A stretch of DNA of 34,641 bases, from the IMG/VR virus record IMGVR_UViG_3300042731_006034, positions 1 to 34,641 of that record; one strand, written 5' to 3'. Numbering within the stretch: the first letter of the stretch is position 1; every line of letters begins with the position of its first letter. This document shows positions 8,013 through 15,659 of this stretch, one piece after another. The notes below the pieces were generated by a model. That model was not told the DNA's origin and searched no databases. It saw only the letters and a program-made list of their open reading frames with translations. The position numbers and the translations under genes were made by a program. Origin of the DNA: a virus.

Positions 8013-8116
8013 TTTGTTGCAAACGAAAACACGGGAGCGAGTGACAGCCGCTCCCCTCTCCCCTAAAACGGGAGGCTGTCAGTGTGCCGCTAACAGAAAG
8101 GGAGGATTGATTTACA
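8013..8116 (+). promoter_or_regulatory. Structured untranslated leader before the capsid gene
   Basis: A 104-base non-coding gap. It holds a hairpin whose arms are 8042-8055 and 8070-8081: eight base pairs (TGACAGCC with GGCTGTCA), a two-base bulge, then four more pairs, with a 14-base loop. An alternative smaller hairpin pairs GGGAGC (8033-8038) with GCTCCC (8050-8055), so the two are mutually exclusive. No T-tract follows, so it is not an intrinsic terminator. It may stabilise or process the abundant capsid mRNA. The GTG start at 8117 is served by GGGAGG (8100-8105). Confidence 0.5.
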
Positions 8117-9151
8117 GTGGCACTCTTAGACCAACTAACCTCAGCTACTCGAGACGCTTTCGTAGGATTCAACGAAGAGCTGATGACGATGGAATATGCC
8201 GCCGCGAATATCTTGTTAAACCAAGCACGGACTGACCAAGATACCGGGGCGAATATCATCTTCGATGTCCTCTATGAGCGTCTGGGCGGGGGTTGGTATG
8301 CTGATTATGATACCTTTGACCAAGCCGCGCAGTCACGCATTACGCAAGGCGAAGTCGAATGGGCGGAATTATACGTCCCGATGCAAATATCGGGTACTGA
8401 ATTAAAGAAGAATGCCGGGATGACGGTATCGCAGGTAATGAGTTATAAGAAGTTAAATGAGATACCCGACCGGGGGAAGAACACGTTAGTAAACATCCTC
8501 AATTCTCAGATACGTCATGCGAAAGAAGATGCTAAACATCTGATAGCCAAAGGCATTTACGGTGATGGTTCAGGGAATGCGGGGAAACAAATGGACGGTT
8601 TTGGCAATATCATCGAAGCCAGCACTTCAGATTATGCCGGTATTGCTTATACAGAACTGACCGCTATCGATAAAAACAGTCATTTTAATGACCCAAATTA
8701 TCCGTGGCAACCGAAAGTGGATAGCAATAGCGGGACAAACCGGGCGTTGGATTGGTCGGCAATAATGACCATGTACCAAGACTGTCGTATTGGCAGTAAC
8801 AAGTCCGATTATGTGTTTGTGGACGGGCAGATGATAAATGCGGTTATCTCTGTTGCTTTAGGGGAAAACCAAAAGATACTTGAGGATGCCCGATTAGCCG
8901 AACTCGGATTTGAGCATGTCAAGATTGCTGGCGGGCCGACTTTCGTCGTGGACGATTACTGCGACGAGTACAATTTGTGGTGGATAAACACCAAACATAT
9001 GTGGATTCAAATGCACCCAACCGCGTGGGATTTCAGCGGCTGGAAGGTGCCGACCAACCAAAGCGCTTTGATTGCCCAGTTGACCATCATGTTACAGTTA
9101 GTTTGTGATGACCGGGGCAAGATGGGCTTTATGGACGACTACGAACCTTAA
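8117..9151 (+). CDS. Major capsid protein
   Basis: 344 residues from a GTG start at 8117. The protein resembles HK97-fold capsid proteins of the type found next to P22-like portals. It has an N-terminal arm (MALLDQLTSATRDAFVGFNEEL), a long E-loop-like region, the segment AKGIYGDGSGNAGKQMDGFGNII with its Gly-rich turn, then YVFVDGQMINAVISVALG. The C-terminal end is TFVVDDYCDEYNLWWINTKHMWIQMHP and QSALIAQLTIMLQLVCDDRGKMG, typical of the axial-domain and end strands. Position after the scaffold supports the assignment. It forms the icosahedral shell. A structured leader precedes it, and the next gene starts 16 bases after its stop. Confidence 0.88.
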   Translation: MALLDQLTSATRDAFVGFNEELMTMEYAAANILLNQARTDQDTGANIIFDVLYERLGGGWYADYDTFDQAAQSRITQGEVEWAELYVPMQISGTELKKNAGMTVSQVMSYKKLNEIPDRGKNTLVNILNSQIRHAKEDAKHLIAKGIYGDGSGNAGKQMDGFGNIIEASTSDYAGIAYTELTAIDKNSHFNDPNYPWQPKVDSNSGTNRALDWSAIMTMYQDCRIGSNKSDYVFVDGQMINAVISVALGENQKILEDARLAELGFEHVKIAGGPTFVVDDYCDEYNLWWINTKHMWIQMHPTAWDFSGWKVPTNQSALIAQLTIMLQLVCDDRGKMGFMDDYEP

Positions 9152-9167
9152 TAGGAGGTGGAGGACA

Positions 9168-9989
9168 TTGAAGATATTAACCGGACAAGAGATACATGAA
9201 CAGGCCTCCTCTCCGAAGGTACGTGCCGGAGAGTTGGCGCAGGATGAATTTGGGCGTATTTGGATATACCTACAAGCCAGTGAAACCTTAAGTTTTGGCA
9301 ATATTCTCAAGGCGAATTTGGCGGTTGCAAATGCTGATGTGGACACCGCAGCGGCAGCGGATACACGTCGAGTTACTGGTACGGGGGATTTCCCTACGAC
9401 TACTATAGTAGACGCAGCCGATGCTACTAAACATGGGCATCAATATCGTTTGTTTATTGATGCTGGCGCGGCTCAGAATCAAGGCGGGGTGATTAGCAAG
9501 CGGGTATCCAATAACGCCGTCGATGTCTACTGGGAAACCTCAGACGATGGCAAAATCGGGACAGCATTAACCACGTCTAGCGATTATTTGGTATATGTCT
9601 TTACGCGGGTAGCCAAAACCGCCGCGGCTACCGATAGAGTGGTAGCTATTGCCCAGATGGACATTACCGATGAGTATTGGTTTTGGGGTTTAGTGTTTGG
9701 GCATGGTTGGGTTTTATTGGACGGTGATGGTAATGCCCCGGCGGCTGCCGCTGGAGCTTTTGGCTTGATTCCCACGGCGGTTTCCGGGGTAGCTGGTGGG
9801 TTCACGGGTTCGCCGGCGTCAACCGAAGCGGGGATTGTCGAATTGGCTTGTTGCTTTGGTCATGCTATCATCGATACGGATACGACTGGGGATGTGTTAA
9901 TTCCCGGTTTGTTCAATTGTATGCGGACAATGCCGATAGCCTTTCCTGACATACCGCCTAGCCTGACGTATAATTACCCCAAGAAGTAA
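9168..9989 (+). CDS. Head-associated structural protein of unknown type
   Basis: I take TTG 9168 as the start (273 residues), because AGGAGGTGGAGG lies at 9153-9164, directly before it. An ATG at 9105 would put the first 21 codons inside the capsid gene. The protein begins KILTGQEIHEQASSPKVRAGEL and continues with alternating beta strands and Ala/Asp/Thr-rich segments: ANLAVANADVDTAAAADTRR, QYRLFIDAGAAQNQGGVISK, MDITDEYWFWGLVFGHGWVL. A Gly/Ala-rich region (PAAAAGAFGLIPTAVSGVAGG) follows. No enzyme motif is present. Position after the capsid gene and beta-rich composition suggest a capsid cement, decoration or minor head protein; this is inference. Confidence 0.65.
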   Translation: MKILTGQEIHEQASSPKVRAGELAQDEFGRIWIYLQASETLSFGNILKANLAVANADVDTAAAADTRRVTGTGDFPTTTIVDAADATKHGHQYRLFIDAGAAQNQGGVISKRVSNNAVDVYWETSDDGKIGTALTTSSDYLVYVFTRVAKTAAATDRVVAIAQMDITDEYWFWGLVFGHGWVLLDGDGNAPAAAAGAFGLIPTAVSGVAGGFTGSPASTEAGIVELACCFGHAIIDTDTTGDVLIPGLFNCMRTMPIAFPDIPPSLTYNYPKK

Positions 9990-9995
9990 CTAACA

Positions 9996-10026
9996 TTACG
10001 CCGTTAGCATAATGCTGGCGGCGTAA
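9996..10026 (+). repeat. 13-bp hairpin between two head genes
   Basis: Left arm 9996-10008 (TTACGCCGTTAGC) pairs with right arm 10014-10026 (GCTGGCGGCGTAA) over all 13 positions if two G-U pairs are allowed; the loop is ATAAT. It starts six bases after a stop codon and ends before the RBS AGGAGG (10035-10040). There is no T-run behind it, so it is not a standard terminator. It could act as an mRNA end or stability element, or as a weak attenuator setting expression of downstream genes relative to the capsid. Confidence 0.55.
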
Positions 10027-10049
10027 CCCTTATTAGGAGGATAAAGATA

Positions 10050-10508
10050 ATGGCGCATGGACGGACAACCTCTATGACGCATGAGAAGAACTGGAACAAG
10101 AAAGAAAAAGCTGCCCCCGATAATGTGCATGAACGGCATGTATTAATGGGGGCTAGGGTAAATGCTAATGAGCATTTAGAGTTCTATCGTAATTTTACCA
10201 ATGCCGGGCCGCCTTTTGTCATGAATAGCATCAATACGGAAACTATAGCTGCTACTAAAACGCTGACAGTGAATGATGCTTCTATACAATTTATTGACCC
10301 GGGCGGGGCTAATAGGGATATTGTTTTGCCGGCGGAAGCATCTTCAGCGGGGTATTTCTTCTTTATTAGCAATAGGGAAGATGTTACTGGTGATTTAGTT
10401 GTAAAGAACGACGGGGGCGATACTATTGCAACGGTTACGCTAACCGAATCCGCCTTAGTTATTTGCGATGGGACAAATTGGGCCGGCGGAGTATTAAAGG
10501 CAACCTAA
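10050..10508 (+). CDS. Small beta-rich virion protein
   Basis: 152 residues; AGGAGG lies ten bases upstream of the ATG. The N-terminal half is basic and hydrophilic (EKNWNKKEKAAPDNVHERHVLM). The C-terminal half is a beta-sandwich-like domain (TLTVNDASIQFIDPGGANRD, then SAGYFFFISNREDVTGDLVV, ending ESALVICDGTNWAGGVLKA). This last pattern, a strand ending in V-CDGTNW, is frequent in phage capsid decoration and tail-tip proteins. The N-terminal part loosely resembles the start of the tailspike at 23624 (W-NK-K ... R--LM-A-V-AN--L-F), so it may be a virion-docking element. I infer a head decoration or tail accessory. Confidence 0.6.
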   Translation: MAHGRTTSMTHEKNWNKKEKAAPDNVHERHVLMGARVNANEHLEFYRNFTNAGPPFVMNSINTETIAATKTLTVNDASIQFIDPGGANRDIVLPAEASSAGYFFFISNREDVTGDLVVKNDGGDTIATVTLTESALVICDGTNWAGGVLKAT

Positions 10509-10696
10509 TGACGCGGATAGAACTGCTCAAAGAATTGAATGGCATTGCGCATGATGTCATCTATGATGGCTTTGTGCCGTCCGATGAGGTTAGGGTGCGG
10601 CAGTTGTTGCAGGAATATATTACTGAACGAGGCAGTAGCAGCATCCTAAATGATAAAGTGGTCATGGGCATAGTACGAAGGATTCAGCGAGGTTGA
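10508..10696 (+). CDS. Small helical protein, unknown
   Basis: 62 residues from ATG 10508, which overlaps the previous TAA (TAATG); an in-frame start at 10463 would lie inside the upstream gene. The sequence is all-helical in appearance (TRIELLKELNGIAHDVIYDG, then RVRQLLQEYITERGSS and DKVVMGIVRRIQRG), mildly basic and without membrane segments. I do not recognise a family. It is the first of two tiny genes that separate the head genes from the glycan cassette. Confidence 0.5.
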   Translation: MTRIELLKELNGIAHDVIYDGFVPSDEVRVRQLLQEYITERGSSSILNDKVVMGIVRRIQRG

Positions 10697-10699
10697 ATT

Positions 10700-10867
10700 A
10701 TGAGGGATTTGTTGGTGGATATTAAAATAGGACTGCAAATGTTGGCGTATTCGGCAGAAAAAGTCTTACTTAGTAGCAAACGGGATAGGCGAACACCTAC
10801 TGGGGCTTCTTTGGTAGCTCTTAGGGTTGACCAAAGTTATGCTATTGCGCATAGTTATTTAGGATGA
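10700..10867 (+). CDS. Tiny protein at the cassette boundary
   Basis: 55 residues, starting at ATG 10700 three bases after the previous stop and ending with a TGA that overlaps the next gene's ATG (ATGA at 10864-10867). The protein has an amphipathic N-terminal helix (MRDLLVDIKIGLQMLAYSAE) and a basic middle (SSKRDRRTPT). No family was recognised. Tight coupling on both sides argues that it is translated. RBS evidence is weak (AGCGAGG at 10686-10692). Confidence 0.45.
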   Translation: MRDLLVDIKIGLQMLAYSAEKVLLSSKRDRRTPTGASLVALRVDQSYAIAHSYLG

Positions 10868-12555
10868 TAGTACGTCGCAATACCGACCATATTGGTGACG
10901 CATTAATGGCGTTAGCCATGATGCAACAAATACATGCTGATACTGGTGAGCAATTTGTTTGGGCTGGAACGCCAACGACTAACGCTTTAATGTATGGGCT
11001 GGATTATGTAACCACCACCCCGGCGGAACATTTGGTAAGGTGGGATGTGGACTTATCTGCTATTAAATATCCAGCATGGGCGGACTATGCCCAAGCATTT
11101 AATATTGAATGGCAGGGTGAGCCGGCGAAATTAAAACCGATACTACATGAGGAATTGCCAGATAATAACCGCTTGAAAGTCGGGCTTTGTTGTTGGTCGC
11201 GCGACAAGTTTCGTAGTTATCCGCATTGGAAGGCATTAAAAAAAAGATTAGCACAGTTGCATGATGTGTATTTGCTGGGCAAAGATAAGATTCCCATACA
11301 AGAATTGCTAAATATAGTTGCCCAACTGGACTATTTGGTTTCAGTAGATACCGGAATAGCACATATTGGCGGAGTTTTAGGGATACCATTAATTATTATT
11401 GCCGGCCCCACAGATTGCGAGTTATTGTACAAATATTATGACAATGTTCAATATGTTTCTACTGATGCTGATAAATGCGACCGTAAGCCTTGTGTTAATC
11501 AGCCGTGTAAGTATGTGAATTGTTTATATTTGATACGCCCCCGTGAAATAGCGGATGCTGTTTCGTGGGATAGGGTTATATTGCCCCAACCCGGTACTTC
11601 ACCCCCGTTAATTTTAAAAAGTACCTATCAGGACGCTATCGCTTTTATGCGATTGGATGGTTTGGGCGGCACTGTAACGTTATCTAATCATGCTTATAAA
11701 ACAAAACAAATATATGATTATCCTATAACATTGATAATTCGAGGATATGCAGAATTATTCGATGATAATCCAAATGTTGATAATATTATCACTGTTGGGG
11801 CAACTAATTGGGGTGATTGTCTTAAGGCTTTCCAAAATAGTTTTATGGCTATTGCTGATATACGCTTTGCTATACCTAAGTGGTATCAAACGTGCTCATT
11901 GTTTAAACAAGATTTGGGCGAATTAGAACAGATGTACAATAGTTTTGGGCTAGAGTATATGGGTTACCATGATTTGGTTCTGAATAGCACTTTGCATCAT
12001 ATACTAATGACTGACAAATTACTTGGACTGCCGCATGAAACAATAGAATCAAAGGTTTACTCATGGTCTGATGCAAAAGCAATTAAAGGTGATTACATTT
12101 GCATTAACAATGGTGTTGATATTATTCATCAGGGGCAACGCCAGACAAAATGTTGGGATTATTGGAACAAATTTGTTGGCTTGTGTGATGTGCCTGTTGT
12201 GCAGGTGGGAACTATAAATGACGTGCCAATTATTGGTACGCATGACATGCGAGGCAAAACAAATATCCACGAATTATGTGGTGTTCTAAAACATGCAAAA
12301 GCTATTATTTGCACTGAAGGCGGGATAATGCACCTAGCTTATGCTCTTAATCATCCTAAAACTATTGTTTTGCGTGGCCCAACCCGCGGGAAGATGTTTG
12401 AATACCCGGGGCAGATTATGGTTGATTCTTATGTGTGTGAAGCATGTACTTTCTGCAAACCCGACTGGTATCTAAGGTGCTATACTGATAGTGATGCTGT
12501 ATGTATGAAAACTATTACTCCAGAGAGGGTATATGAAACTTTGGTTACGCATTAA
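10864..12555 (+). CDS. Tandem GT9-type glycosyltransferase (heptosyltransferase-like fusion)
   Basis: 563 residues holding two copies of a GT9 (ADP-heptose/LPS heptosyltransferase-type) core. Copy 1: IGDALMALAMMQQI near residues 10-23 and the nucleotide-sugar motif VDTGIAHIGGVLGIP (D162, G164, H167). A Cys-rich stretch follows (CDRKPCVNQPCKYVNCLY, about 207-225). Copy 2: CTEGGIMHLAYALNHPKTIV (E485, G486, G487, H490), followed by GPTRGKMFEYPGQ and another Cys-rich tail (CEACTFCKPDWYLRC) ending ITPERVYETL. Members transfer a heptose or related sugar in the cytoplasm. Copy 1 is short at its N-terminal half and may not be a complete enzyme. It is coupled to the upstream tiny gene by ATGA and overlaps the next gene by 23 bases. 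The substrate is unknown. Confidence 0.85.
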   Translation: MIVRRNTDHIGDALMALAMMQQIHADTGEQFVWAGTPTTNALMYGLDYVTTTPAEHLVRWDVDLSAIKYPAWADYAQAFNIEWQGEPAKLKPILHEELPDNNRLKVGLCCWSRDKFRSYPHWKALKKRLAQLHDVYLLGKDKIPIQELLNIVAQLDYLVSVDTGIAHIGGVLGIPLIIIAGPTDCELLYKYYDNVQYVSTDADKCDRKPCVNQPCKYVNCLYLIRPREIADAVSWDRVILPQPGTSPPLILKSTYQDAIAFMRLDGLGGTVTLSNHAYKTKQIYDYPITLIIRGYAELFDDNPNVDNIITVGATNWGDCLKAFQNSFMAIADIRFAIPKWYQTCSLFKQDLGELEQMYNSFGLEYMGYHDLVLNSTLHHILMTDKLLGLPHETIESKVYSWSDAKAIKGDYICINNGVDIIHQGQRQTKCWDYWNKFVGLCDVPVVQVGTINDVPIIGTHDMRGKTNIHELCGVLKHAKAIICTEGGIMHLAYALNHPKTIVLRGPTRGKMFEYPGQIMVDSYVCEACTFCKPDWYLRCYTDSDAVCMKTITPERVYETLVTH

Positions 12556-13543
12556 TGGGATGGAGTTTTGTTCATGGCTGATAGTGTGGAACTGTCTTGC
12601 TAAAGTATTTACTAGCTTAGGCATAAAAGTATGGAAGTTTCCATGGGAGACACCTCCTGGCAATATTGAAGAATGGGTTGAGATGTGGTGGTGTGACCCT
12701 CAGTATTGGCAATGGAGCGAATTGCCGGTAAAGCTAAAGATTGGTATAGCATTATCTGAACACCAATCGCTTTTCGCGGATAATCCACAGCGTGTTATCG
12801 ATAATATTAATCAAGCTGATGTTCTATATTGCCCGTCTCGAAGTGCTATGCGAGCGTATTTAGAATCACCTATTGATATTCCTATTAAGTTAATGTCCTT
12901 TGGGGTAGATTCAGACGAATATAAATATTGCGAAAGAGATTATAATGCGAAACCTTTCAAGTTTTTGCATATTGGTGTTACGCAATTCAGAAAAGGAAGT
13001 TGGTTAGTGCCAGAAGCAATGTTGAAAGCATTTAACAAAAAGGATGATGTTACACTTTCTATTGTGGCGCACAGGACAAGTCCAATGTATGAACAATTAC
13101 TTAAGGAATATCAGGATAATTCGCAGATATGTTTTGTGCAGAAAAAAGTTAAACATCCGATTGAGCATTATCAGCAATATCATGTATTGGTTTCCCCTCA
13201 ACTATCTGAGGGCTTTGGTTTGTGCATCCCCGAAGCTATGGCGACTGGTATGCCATGTATAGTGTCAAGATGTTCAGCACCGCGTGAATATTTTGACAAA
13301 AAATATGGATGGTGGGTAGAAATGTCCGAACTGTATAGCCCGGTAAGCCAATGTTTTCCGGGAATCACTGGTTTATGGCGGCTGCCTGATGTCAATAGCT
13401 TGGCTGATGTGATGCGCTATGCTTATGAGCATAGAAATGAATGCAAAGAAAAAGGGAGACTAGCTAGTGAGTATGTATTATCTGATATGACATGGGAGAG
13501 AGGTGTTCAGCCCATCGTTGATTATGTAAGGAGTATAATATGA
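12533..13543 (+). CDS. GT4-family glycosyltransferase
   Basis: 336 residues; ATG 12533 has GAGAGGG about six bases upstream and overlaps the previous gene by 23 bases. The C-terminal Rossmann half is typical GT-B/GT4: FKFLHIGVTQFRKGSWLVPEA, VTLSIVAHR, then SPQLSEGFGLCIPEAMATGM with the EX7E pair E226 and E234 that holds the nucleotide sugar. The N-terminal half (KLWLRINGMEFCSWLIVWN ... ALSEHQSLFADN ... VLYCPSRSAMRAYLES) is less conserved but has the expected 'sentinel' segment before the linker (IKLMSFGVDSDEY). It should transfer a sugar with retention of configuration. The donor and acceptor cannot be read from the sequence. Confidence 0.87.
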   Translation: MKLWLRINGMEFCSWLIVWNCLAKVFTSLGIKVWKFPWETPPGNIEEWVEMWWCDPQYWQWSELPVKLKIGIALSEHQSLFADNPQRVIDNINQADVLYCPSRSAMRAYLESPIDIPIKLMSFGVDSDEYKYCERDYNAKPFKFLHIGVTQFRKGSWLVPEAMLKAFNKKDDVTLSIVAHRTSPMYEQLLKEYQDNSQICFVQKKVKHPIEHYQQYHVLVSPQLSEGFGLCIPEAMATGMPCIVSRCSAPREYFDKKYGWWVEMSELYSPVSQCFPGITGLWRLPDVNSLADVMRYAYEHRNECKEKGRLASEYVLSDMTWERGVQPIVDYVRSII

Positions 13544-14418
13544 AACTATCAATGTTGCTGCCAGTATTAAATGAAGGGCAATTATTAGAAGCTAATTTGG
13601 AAACAACACTGCCGTATGTTGATGAAGCTATTATTGTTGATGGGGGACCTGAAGGCCCATCTACTGATGACACCGCGTCTATTGTGGAACAGTTTAGCAA
13701 GGTGCATCCGGGTAAGATTACTTATTTATCAGATACCTTTGATTTAGGCGATACTACTTGGGATGAATCGAAACAGCGGAATCTAGGTTTAAGCAAAGTC
13801 ACCGGTGACTTTCTTATGCCCCACTGTGGTGACATGATATATGATGAAGAGGATATGGCCAGGTTAAGGGAGGCGGTTGATAAATATAGTGATAAAAAGA
13901 TTTTCTTTTGTTTCTTTTTAGAGTTTTGGCTTAATATTAACCACCTCAGGTTATATCGTGCTCCTGAGAGTTTTAATGCGTGGTTTCCGGTACCACAGAT
14001 TGGTGATATTCCAATACTCTCTATGGAATTGGAATTGTATTATGAGAATGGCCCCTGTTTGCATTTTAATCACTCACTTCTGACTAATTATGATTTTCTT
14101 TATATTCATAAAGTAACAAGATTTCATTATGGCTGGATTACGCCATTTGAAAAGCAGGTAGCTAAACACGTTCGTAATATAAAGCAGGGGGAATGGGCAG
14201 AGCATGGCGAGCAATTAAAAGCGAAAGGGGAAGCTGCAATTTACGCTTGGGCTGTAAATCATGTTTTGTCCTATGAAGGTTTGGATTGCAAATATGTATA
14301 TACCGGGATGCAGCCTAAGCAACTTCAGGATAGAGAATTTAGTTATCTTGATGGTTATGAGGAAACTATTGTAAAATATGAGGATAAGTTTGGTAAGAAC
14401 TTTTGGTTAGAAGGATGA
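13540..14418 (+). CDS. GT2-like glycosyltransferase with altered metal motif
   Basis: 292 residues, ATGA-coupled to the preceding gene. The GT-A start is clear: KLSMLLPVLNEGQLLEANL and EAIIVDGGPEGPSTDDT. Next come TWDESKQRNLGLSKVTGD and, where the metal-binding Asp pair normally stands, FLMPHCGDMIYDEED (residues 92-105). The usual DAD/ADE is therefore replaced by H95-C96-G97-D98, leaving one Asp. The C-terminal part has conserved aromatic stretches (FLEFWLNINHLRLYRAPESF, TRFHYGWITPFEKQVAKH), as in phage and bacterial GT2 proteins. It may be a metal-poor variant enzyme or a non-catalytic subunit. Other GT-A families are less likely. Confidence 0.78.
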   Translation: MKLSMLLPVLNEGQLLEANLETTLPYVDEAIIVDGGPEGPSTDDTASIVEQFSKVHPGKITYLSDTFDLGDTTWDESKQRNLGLSKVTGDFLMPHCGDMIYDEEDMARLREAVDKYSDKKIFFCFFLEFWLNINHLRLYRAPESFNAWFPVPQIGDIPILSMELELYYENGPCLHFNHSLLTNYDFLYIHKVTRFHYGWITPFEKQVAKHVRNIKQGEWAEHGEQLKAKGEAAIYAWAVNHVLSYEGLDCKYVYTGMQPKQLQDREFSYLDGYEETIVKYEDKFGKNFWLEG

Positions 14419-15659
14419 AAATTGTATTTATTAATCCGCCTATACCGGAATTAGCTGATGATAGACTTGAGCCTCCGCTAGGCATATTATCTGTTGCGTC
14501 ATATTTACAATGCTATGGTATTGATGTGGAAATAGTTGATCTAAGCGGCGGCGTAGATATAAATATTCCTGCCGCTGATTTTTATGGGTTCTATACTTGC
14601 ACGTCAAGTTATCACCGTGCTATGGCAATTAGCAAGCAAGTTAATGGACTAACAATTGCCGGGGGTCCACATGCTTCAGCACTCCCAAAGGAAGTTGCAA
14701 AGAACTTTGATTTTGTAGTTGTTGGCGAGGGTGAAGTTGCTACGTTGAATATAGTTCGTGGTAAAACGACAGAGTGTATAGTCCAAGGGATGCCAGTTGA
14801 GAAGTTGGACAACCTGCCATTCATAGATTATTCGCTCATAGACATGGCGACATATCACCGCACAGTTGATGGGGAGAAATCATTCCCCATGTTATCGTCA
14901 CGTGGATGCCCATATTCGTGTGCATTTTGCAACTCTATTATCATGGGACGTAATCACAAGACAAGGCTTAGGAGCCCTGAGCATGTTATTGCTGAGATGA
15001 AAATGCTAATAGATAAATATGGTGTATCACATTTCCGCTTCCATGATGACATATTTGGCATGGATAAAAAATGGTTAGTGCAATTTACTGACATGGTAAA
15101 GGATTTGGATATTGTTTATCGGGCTTTCGTTAGGGCTGACCAATGTGCTAAAGATGGATTTACTGATTTGTTATACGATGGAGGTTGCCGTCTGGTTGCA
15201 ATCGGGATTGAATCCGGTTCGGATGAGATGTTGGGAAGAATGGACAAACGAGTAACTAGAGAGATATGTTTTAGTGGCATCCGAAAGGCCAAAGAATCGG
15301 GACTAACTGTTCGGTCATACTTTATCGTAGGATTCCCCGGTGAAACGTGGGAAACAATTAGTGATACTGTTGATTTTATTAAGATTGCACAGCCTGATGA
15401 ATATATGGTGTACTCGTTTATTCCATATCCTGGTACACCTGTATATCACCATCCTGAGCGATATGGGATAAAGCAGTTATCGACAAACTTTAATGATTAT
15501 TTCTTTATCTATGGTGATAGAGAATCAAAGTACATTTACGAAACTGATACACTGACGGCGGGTGTAATCAAAGAGATGCGAGAATATATCATAGCAGAAG
15601 CTGATAGATTGCAATTATCATGGGCTAGTAAAAAAGAAGGCCAACATGATGAAAATTAG
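14415..15659 (+). CDS. B12-binding-type radical SAM enzyme
   Basis: 414 residues from ATG 14415 (ATGA overlap); a TTG at 14403 is in frame but lies within the upstream gene. Residues 1-115 form a cobalamin-binding-like Rossmann domain (INPPIPELADDRLEPPLGIL, TIAGGPHASALPKEV, VVVGEGEVATL). The radical SAM core has SSRGCPYSCAFCNS with cluster cysteines C165, C169 and C172. It continues with FHDDIFGMDKKWLVQF, LVAIGIESGSDEML and SYFIVGFPGETWETI, all standard core motifs. Such enzymes use a 4Fe-4S cluster, SAM and often cobalamin for C- or P-methylation, ring changes or oxidations. No DxHxxG cobalamin-His motif was seen, which is common in this group. Context suggests modification of a sugar or glycolipid. 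The substrate is unknown. Confidence 0.9.
   Translation: MKIVFINPPIPELADDRLEPPLGILSVASYLQCYGIDVEIVDLSGGVDINIPAADFYGFYTCTSSYHRAMAISKQVNGLTIAGGPHASALPKEVAKNFDFVVVGEGEVATLNIVRGKTTECIVQGMPVEKLDNLPFIDYSLIDMATYHRTVDGEKSFPMLSSRGCPYSCAFCNSIIMGRNHKTRLRSPEHVIAEMKMLIDKYGVSHFRFHDDIFGMDKKWLVQFTDMVKDLDIVYRAFVRADQCAKDGFTDLLYDGGCRLVAIGIESGSDEMLGRMDKRVTREICFSGIRKAKESGLTVRSYFIVGFPGETWETISDTVDFIKIAQPDEYMVYSFIPYPGTPVYHHPERYGIKQLSTNFNDYFFIYGDRESKYIYETDTLTAGVIKEMREYIIAEADRLQLSWASKKEGQHDEN

Noticed and set aside
8042-8081. Intrinsic terminator before the capsid gene
   Set aside because: Strong hairpin but no T-run after it, and the capsid gene must be transcribed through or from this point.
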